Positions 60,930-64,000 of a stretch of DNA of 64,000 bases are shown one piece after another. The position numbers and the translations under genes are program-made. The notes under the pieces are model-generated. The model saw only the letters and a program-made list of their open reading frames with translations. It had not been told where the DNA came from and did no database searches. Origin of the DNA: Archangium sp. (GTDB taxonomy: Bacteria > Myxococcota > Myxococcia > Myxococcales > Myxococcaceae); the NCBI GenBank assembly GCA_030695565.1, contig JAUYRZ010000085.1, forward strand, positions 1-64,000, read 5' to 3'. Every line of letters begins with the position of its first letter. Position 1 is the first letter of the stretch.

Positions 60930-61025
60930 GGCGAAGCGGCCGAGTCTGGTGACCGGTGCGGTCTTCAAAACCGTTGGGCTGGCGCGCGAGCGTCGGTCGG
61001 TGGGTTCGATTCCCATGCTTCGCCG
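60930..61025 (+). tRNA. selC: tRNA-Sec (selenocysteine, TCA anticodon)
   Basis: An unusually long tRNA of 96 nt with an 8-bp acceptor (GGCGAAGC 60930-60937 with GCTTCGCC 61017-61024), discriminator G, anticodon loop CTTCAAA with anticodon TCA (60965-60967), and a long variable arm (GGGCTGGCGCGCGAGCGTCGGTCG region). These are exactly the traits of bacterial selC. It implies UGA recoding as selenocysteine in this organism, with SelA, SelB and SelD encoded elsewhere. CCA is not encoded. Confidence 0.95.
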
Positions 61026-61081
61026 TTTTGCTTGGTCGCTCCGCCTCGGCCCATCTTCCGCTTCGCTTCAGCTGCGCTCGC

Positions 61082-61120
61082 CCAGCGTGCCGCTGGGGCT
61101 TTGCGCCGGTTTTGAGTGAT
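61082..61120 (+). terminator. Possible terminator after tRNA-Sec
   Basis: CCAGCG/CGCTGG stem with a TGC loop (61082-61096) followed by GGGCTTTGCGCCGGTTTTG. It is 57 nt from the tRNA end and the T-tracts are short. Confidence 0.35.
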
Positions 61121-61218
61121 TCAGGTCGGGGAAAAGAGTGTCGAATTCCCCTGTCAGATCATCGAGTTAACCCCTTATTCGTAGCGTTCAAAGTCATGAC
61201 CGACTATGGTCCGCGACC

Positions 61219-62043
61219 GTGAAAGAGCGGTTTCAGTCGATCGAAGAGAAGACCAAGAAGCTCCGGGAAGTGCTGCAGCTGAAGCGCCCGGAGGTGCAGG
61301 ACTTTTTGGACAAGCTGGAGATGGCCTGGGTGCACCACGACTGTGCGCTTGAAGGGTCTATCTACTCCCCACAGGAGTTGACGGCGGCGTTGCACCCGGG
61401 CGCGGTCGTGGCCGAGGCATCGCTGCTTCCCATCGTGTGGGAGATCAGGAACCACAAGGCCGCGGTCGACTTCATTCGCGAAGAGGCGAAGAACTCCAAG
61501 AAGCACGGCGCGCTCACGATGACCTTCGTGCGCCGGGTGCACGACCTGCTCTCGGGCAATACCACTGAAGCGCAGCAGGCCCGCGCTCAGGCCGAACGCC
61601 GCGAGCGCACCGAGAAGGAGCTGACCAAGGAGCGCGACAAGGCGGGTTTCCGCAAAGACATCCCGCTCCACAAGACGTACCTCCACGAGATCTCCCAGCC
61701 GGCGAAGGTGCAGCCGCAGCTGGAGAAGCTCCTCGATTGGACGGCGAGCTCGGAGTTCCGCGAATTCCACCCGCTGCTGCAGGCCGCGCGCGTTCAGCAC
61801 GAGTTCATCAAGATCTTCCCGTTCACGGAGACCTCCGGAAAAGTCGGTCGCATGCTGACCAACTTCATCCTGATCAGGAACGGGTTCTTGCCGGTGGTGA
61901 TCGTGTCGGTCGATCGCTCGAAGTACTACGAGACCTTTCGCTCGAGCTTCACCACCTTCTCGAACCTGATGATGGACTCGATGGAGAACTCGCTCGACAA
62001 CGGGCTCAAGTACTTCAAAGACCTCCAGCGTTTTTATCGGTGA
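61219..62043 (+). CDS. Fic-fold protein with a degenerate active site
   Basis: 274 residues from GTG 61219. It shows the Fic architecture: N-terminal helices, an 'LEGSIYSPQEL' segment near 45, helix 'FVRRVHDLLSGN', then the region where HxFx(D/E)GNGRxxR belongs. Here it reads 'KIFPFTETSGKVGRML': F200 takes the place of the catalytic His, and GNGR is changed to TSGK. AMPylation by the usual mechanism is therefore not expected. The C-terminal 'RNGFLPVVIVSVDRSKYYETFRSSF' follows family order. It may bind or scaffold, or use another activity. The first gene after tRNA-Sec, with a 193-nt leader, and 6 nt upstream of the DHH gene. Confidence 0.8.
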   Translation: MKERFQSIEEKTKKLREVLQLKRPEVQDFLDKLEMAWVHHDCALEGSIYSPQELTAALHPGAVVAEASLLPIVWEIRNHKAAVDFIREEAKNSKKHGALTMTFVRRVHDLLSGNTTEAQQARAQAERRERTEKELTKERDKAGFRKDIPLHKTYLHEISQPAKVQPQLEKLLDWTASSEFREFHPLLQAARVQHEFIKIFPFTETSGKVGRMLTNFILIRNGFLPVVIVSVDRSKYYETFRSSFTTFSNLMMDSMENSLDNGLKYFKDLQRFYR

Positions 62044-62049
62044 ACGACG

Positions 62050-63108
62050 GTGGCGCCCGCCTCCTTCGAAGTCGCGAGTCTGCCCGCCAAGGGGAAGGTC
62101 GAGCGGCTCACCAAGATGTTCCGGGGTCGGCAGCGCGCGCTCGTGCTGACCCACGACAACCCCGACCCCGACTCGATGGCGGCCGCCTGGGCGCTGGCCA
62201 CCGTGCTCAGCGATCGGGTGGGCGTGCCCGCAGACATCGCCTACGGCGGCATCATCGGGCGGGCGGAGAACGCAGCGTTCGTGAAGACGCTGAAGATTCC
62301 CATCAACCACGTCGAAGACGTGGACATGAGCGGCTACGACCTGTTCGCGATCGTCGACACCCAGCAGGGCGTGGGCAATCACGCGCTGCCCGAGTCGACC
62401 CTGGCCGACATCGTGGTCGACCATCACCCCGTGCGTGAAGAAGAGGGCACCAACCCCTTCGGTGACGTGGGCGGGGAGTACGGCGCCACCTCGACGATGC
62501 TCACCGAGTACGTGCGCGCCGCGCGCATCGAGCCTTCGCCGGAGCTGGCCACCGCGCTCTATTACGGCATCAAGGCCGACACGCGTGACCTGGGGCGGCA
62601 GACCAGCGACCCCGACGTCGACTGTTACCTGTGGTTGTTCCCGCGCATCGATCGCGAGCTGCTCTCGCAGATCGAACACCCCAAGCTGCCGGTGCGGTAC
62701 TTCAGGCTGTTCCACGCGGCGATCGAGAAGGCGCGCATCTACTCGCAGGCGGTGATCACCGACCTGGGCGATGTGTACTCGCCCGACCTGGTCGCGGAGG
62801 TGGCCGAGCGGTTGTCGTTCATCGAAGACACCAAGTGGTCGCTCGCGTTCGGCAGCTATCGCAGCCAGCTCTTTCTGTCGCTGCGGGTCAGCGATCGCCG
62901 GATGAATGCGGGCCGGTTGATCCGCGAGACCTGCGCTTCGTTCGGTGGTTCAGCGGGCGGGCACGGCAGCATGGCGGGCGCACGGTTGCCGCTGGCGGGC
63001 CGCAAAGCCCAGCGCGAAGCGTTCAAGCGAGAGCTGGTGCGCCGGTTCAAAGAAGCGTTCGGTGTCGAAGGTGAACGCGGCGCGTCGTTGTTATCCGATG
63101 AAGCCTGA
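62050..63108 (+). CDS. DHH-family phosphoesterase (NrnA/RecJ-like)
   Basis: 352 residues from GTG 62050. DHH landmarks: 'LVLTHDNPDPDSMAAAWAL' (residues 32-50, metal ligands), 'IVDTQQG' (Asp 103), the DHH triad at 124-126 (IVVDHHPV), 'YYGIKADTRDLGRQ', and the DHHA1 'GGSAGGHGSMAGARLPL' near 297. This pattern matches oligoribonuclease/pAp phosphatase-type enzymes that degrade nanoRNA or cyclic dinucleotide products. The substrate is inferred from the family. It starts 6 nt after the Fic-like gene, so the two may be cotranscribed. Confidence 0.9.
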   Translation: MAPASFEVASLPAKGKVERLTKMFRGRQRALVLTHDNPDPDSMAAAWALATVLSDRVGVPADIAYGGIIGRAENAAFVKTLKIPINHVEDVDMSGYDLFAIVDTQQGVGNHALPESTLADIVVDHHPVREEEGTNPFGDVGGEYGATSTMLTEYVRAARIEPSPELATALYYGIKADTRDLGRQTSDPDVDCYLWLFPRIDRELLSQIEHPKLPVRYFRLFHAAIEKARIYSQAVITDLGDVYSPDLVAEVAERLSFIEDTKWSLAFGSYRSQLFLSLRVSDRRMNAGRLIRETCASFGGSAGGHGSMAGARLPLAGRKAQREAFKRELVRRFKEAFGVEGERGASLLSDEA

Positions 63109-63143
63109 CCACCGACTGATCGATCCTCCAACTCCTCCAGCAG

Positions 63144-63181
63144 CTCCCTCTCCCCGAGGGGGAGAGGGTCGGGGAGAGGGC
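63144..63181. repeat. REP-like palindrome copy
   Basis: CTCCCTCTCCCC with GGGGGAGAGGGT and a CGGGGAGAGGG tail. The arms match the dispersed repeat and the tail has one change (GGGGAG for GGGGTG). It lies between the DHH and cysteine desulfurase genes on the same strand. Confidence 0.75.
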
Positions 63182-63188
63182 TGACCCA

Positions 63189-64000
63189 TTGCTCTACTGG
63201 GATCACAACGCAGGCGCCCCGCTTCTCCCGGAGATCGCGAGACACCTCTCGACCGCCTTCGCGCAAGCGGCCGGCAACCCCTCGAGCGTGCACCAGGCCG
63301 GTCGCAACGCCCGCCGTCATCTCGATCAAGCAAGAGAACGCGTCGCCAAGGTCCTCGGCTGCACGCCGCGAGAGATCGTCTTCACGGGCTCAGGCAGTGA
63401 AGCGGCGGCGATCGCCGTGCTGGGTGCCTACCGGGCGCGCAAGGACAAGTCGAAGCGCCGGGTGGTCACCACGGCGATCGAACATCCCTGCGTGCTCGGC
63501 GCAGTGACGGCGCTCGAAGAAGAAGGCGCCGAAGTGATCCGCGTCGCGCCGAACTCCGACGGCGCAGTTCCGGCCCAGGCGCTCATCGACGCGCTGAACG
63601 ATCAAACCGCGCTCTGCTCGGTGCAGTGGGTGAACAACGAGACGGGCGTCATTCAGCCCGCAGGTGAACTGGCGCGCGTCTGTGCTCAGCGGAAGATCGT
63701 CTTCCACTCAGACGCGGTGCAGGCGTTCGGGCGACTCCCTGCATCGTTGCGCGAGGTGCCGGCGGATCTGCTCTCGCTCTCGGCGCACAAGCTGGGCGGG
63801 CCCGCGGGCGTCGGCGTGTTGTTCGGCCGGCGCGGCGTGAACGTCGCGGGCCTCACGCCGGGTCATCAGGAAAACGGGCGACGCGGTGGAACGCAGGCGG
63901 TCGCGATGTCGGAAGCGATGGCGATGGCGCTTGAACACGCGGTCGCATCTCAGGAGGTCACTTCAGTGAAGGTGGCTTCGCTGCGTGATCAGTTCGAGCG
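63189..64000 (+). CDS. Cysteine desulfurase / aminotransferase class V (partial at the right edge)
   Basis: TTG at 63189 begins 'LLYWDHNAGAPLLPEIARHLSTAF', the NifS/IscS opening. About 270 residues are visible: 'GNPSSVHQAGRNARRHLDQARERVAKVLG', 'IVFTGSGSEAAAIAV', 'TTAIEHPCVLGA', 'VQWVNNETGVIQPAGEL', 'FHSDAVQAFGRLP' and the PLP Lys K201 in 'SLSAHKLGGPAG'. The enzyme takes sulfur from cysteine for Fe-S clusters, tRNA thiolation or (in selenium users) selenium handling. The catalytic Cys loop is past the window edge, so the subclass is not decided. It is downstream of tRNA-Sec in the same direction, but no link is shown. Confidence 0.88.
   Translation, partial: MLYWDHNAGAPLLPEIARHLSTAFAQAAGNPSSVHQAGRNARRHLDQARERVAKVLGCTPREIVFTGSGSEAAAIAVLGAYRARKDKSKRRVVTTAIEHPCVLGAVTALEEEGAEVIRVAPNSDGAVPAQALIDALNDQTALCSVQWVNNETGVIQPAGELARVCAQRKIVFHSDAVQAFGRLPASLREVPADLLSLSAHKLGGPAGVGVLFGRRGVNVAGLTPGHQENGRRGGTQAVAMSEAMAMALEHAVASQEVTSVKVASLRDQFE

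Noticed and set aside
61219-64000. A genomic island inserted at selC
   Set aside because: No integrase, no direct repeat of the tRNA 3' end and no obvious change of base composition was seen; downstream genes are ordinary.

Overview
The window looks like chromosomal DNA of a myxobacterium (Myxococcota). The DNA is very GC-rich. Many secreted proteins carry 'DAG' linkers and C-terminal anchors of the MYXO-CTERM type (Cys motif, hydrophobic helix, Arg cluster). Families typical of the phylum are present: a MXAN_6640-like metalloprotease, an AgmX/PglI C-terminal domain, kinase-PEGA fusions and choice-of-anchor repeats. The genus cannot be fixed from the sequence alone. No phage, insertion sequence or CRISPR array was seen, and the layout is ordinary chromosomal.

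Layout. 1-7.2 kb: two large minus-strand surface proteins, one a CARDB/Ig-repeat protein running off the left edge, the other a vWA lipoprotein. 7.4-12.7 kb: a membrane-tethered MutS-like ATPase, a CNNM/CBS membrane protein with a TPR partner, a CapA-type phosphoesterase and a 38-residue basic protein. 12.9-16.6 kb: prfA-prmC-murA and a zinc-ribbon protein. 16.6-25.8 kb: a discoidin-like protein, a PPC-repeat lipoprotein, nadA with a zinc-ribbon protein and a methyltransferase, a gluzincin, a metallothionein-like peptide and a polytopic membrane protein. 25.9-33.7 kb: a HmuY-like lipoprotein coupled to a MXAN_6640-type protease, an HtrA protease, a PEGA-domain pseudokinase and an MshEN-domain protein. 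33.7-43.7 kb: five minus-strand genes joined by ATGA or 1-12 nt junctions (beta-propeller MYXO-CTERM protein, secreted Ig-like protein, large outer-membrane barrel, second MYXO-CTERM protein, VOC protein). 44-48.8 kb: tRNA-Met, a ribbon-helix-helix gene with a coupled 43-residue ORF, and a five-gene minus run (CsgG-like, DUF4145-like/TPR, cNMP-binding, secreted protein, DedA). 48.8-57.5 kb: a CorA-shaped protein, a CoA-transferase, an SCP2 protein, thrS and tRNA-Val, a DnaC-like loader, a cytochrome c and an AgmX-like protein. 57.6-64 kb: a solitary groEL with a CIRCE operator, a response regulator, a TPR-zincin, tRNA-Sec, a degenerate Fic protein, a DHH phosphoesterase and the start of a cysteine desulfurase.

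How it fits together. Housekeeping blocks (translation termination, cell wall, NAD, chaperone, tRNAs) are interleaved with a large investment in secreted, surface-anchored and outer-membrane proteins. The most system-like unit is the five-gene coupled operon at 33.7-43.7 kb. The oddest single locus is at the left edge, where a MYXO-CTERM-like anchor runs in frame, with no stop, into what reads as the signal peptide of a second, similarly built protein. A dispersed REP-like palindrome occurs in at least six intergenic places, and one copy is read as the C-terminal tail of a surface protein.
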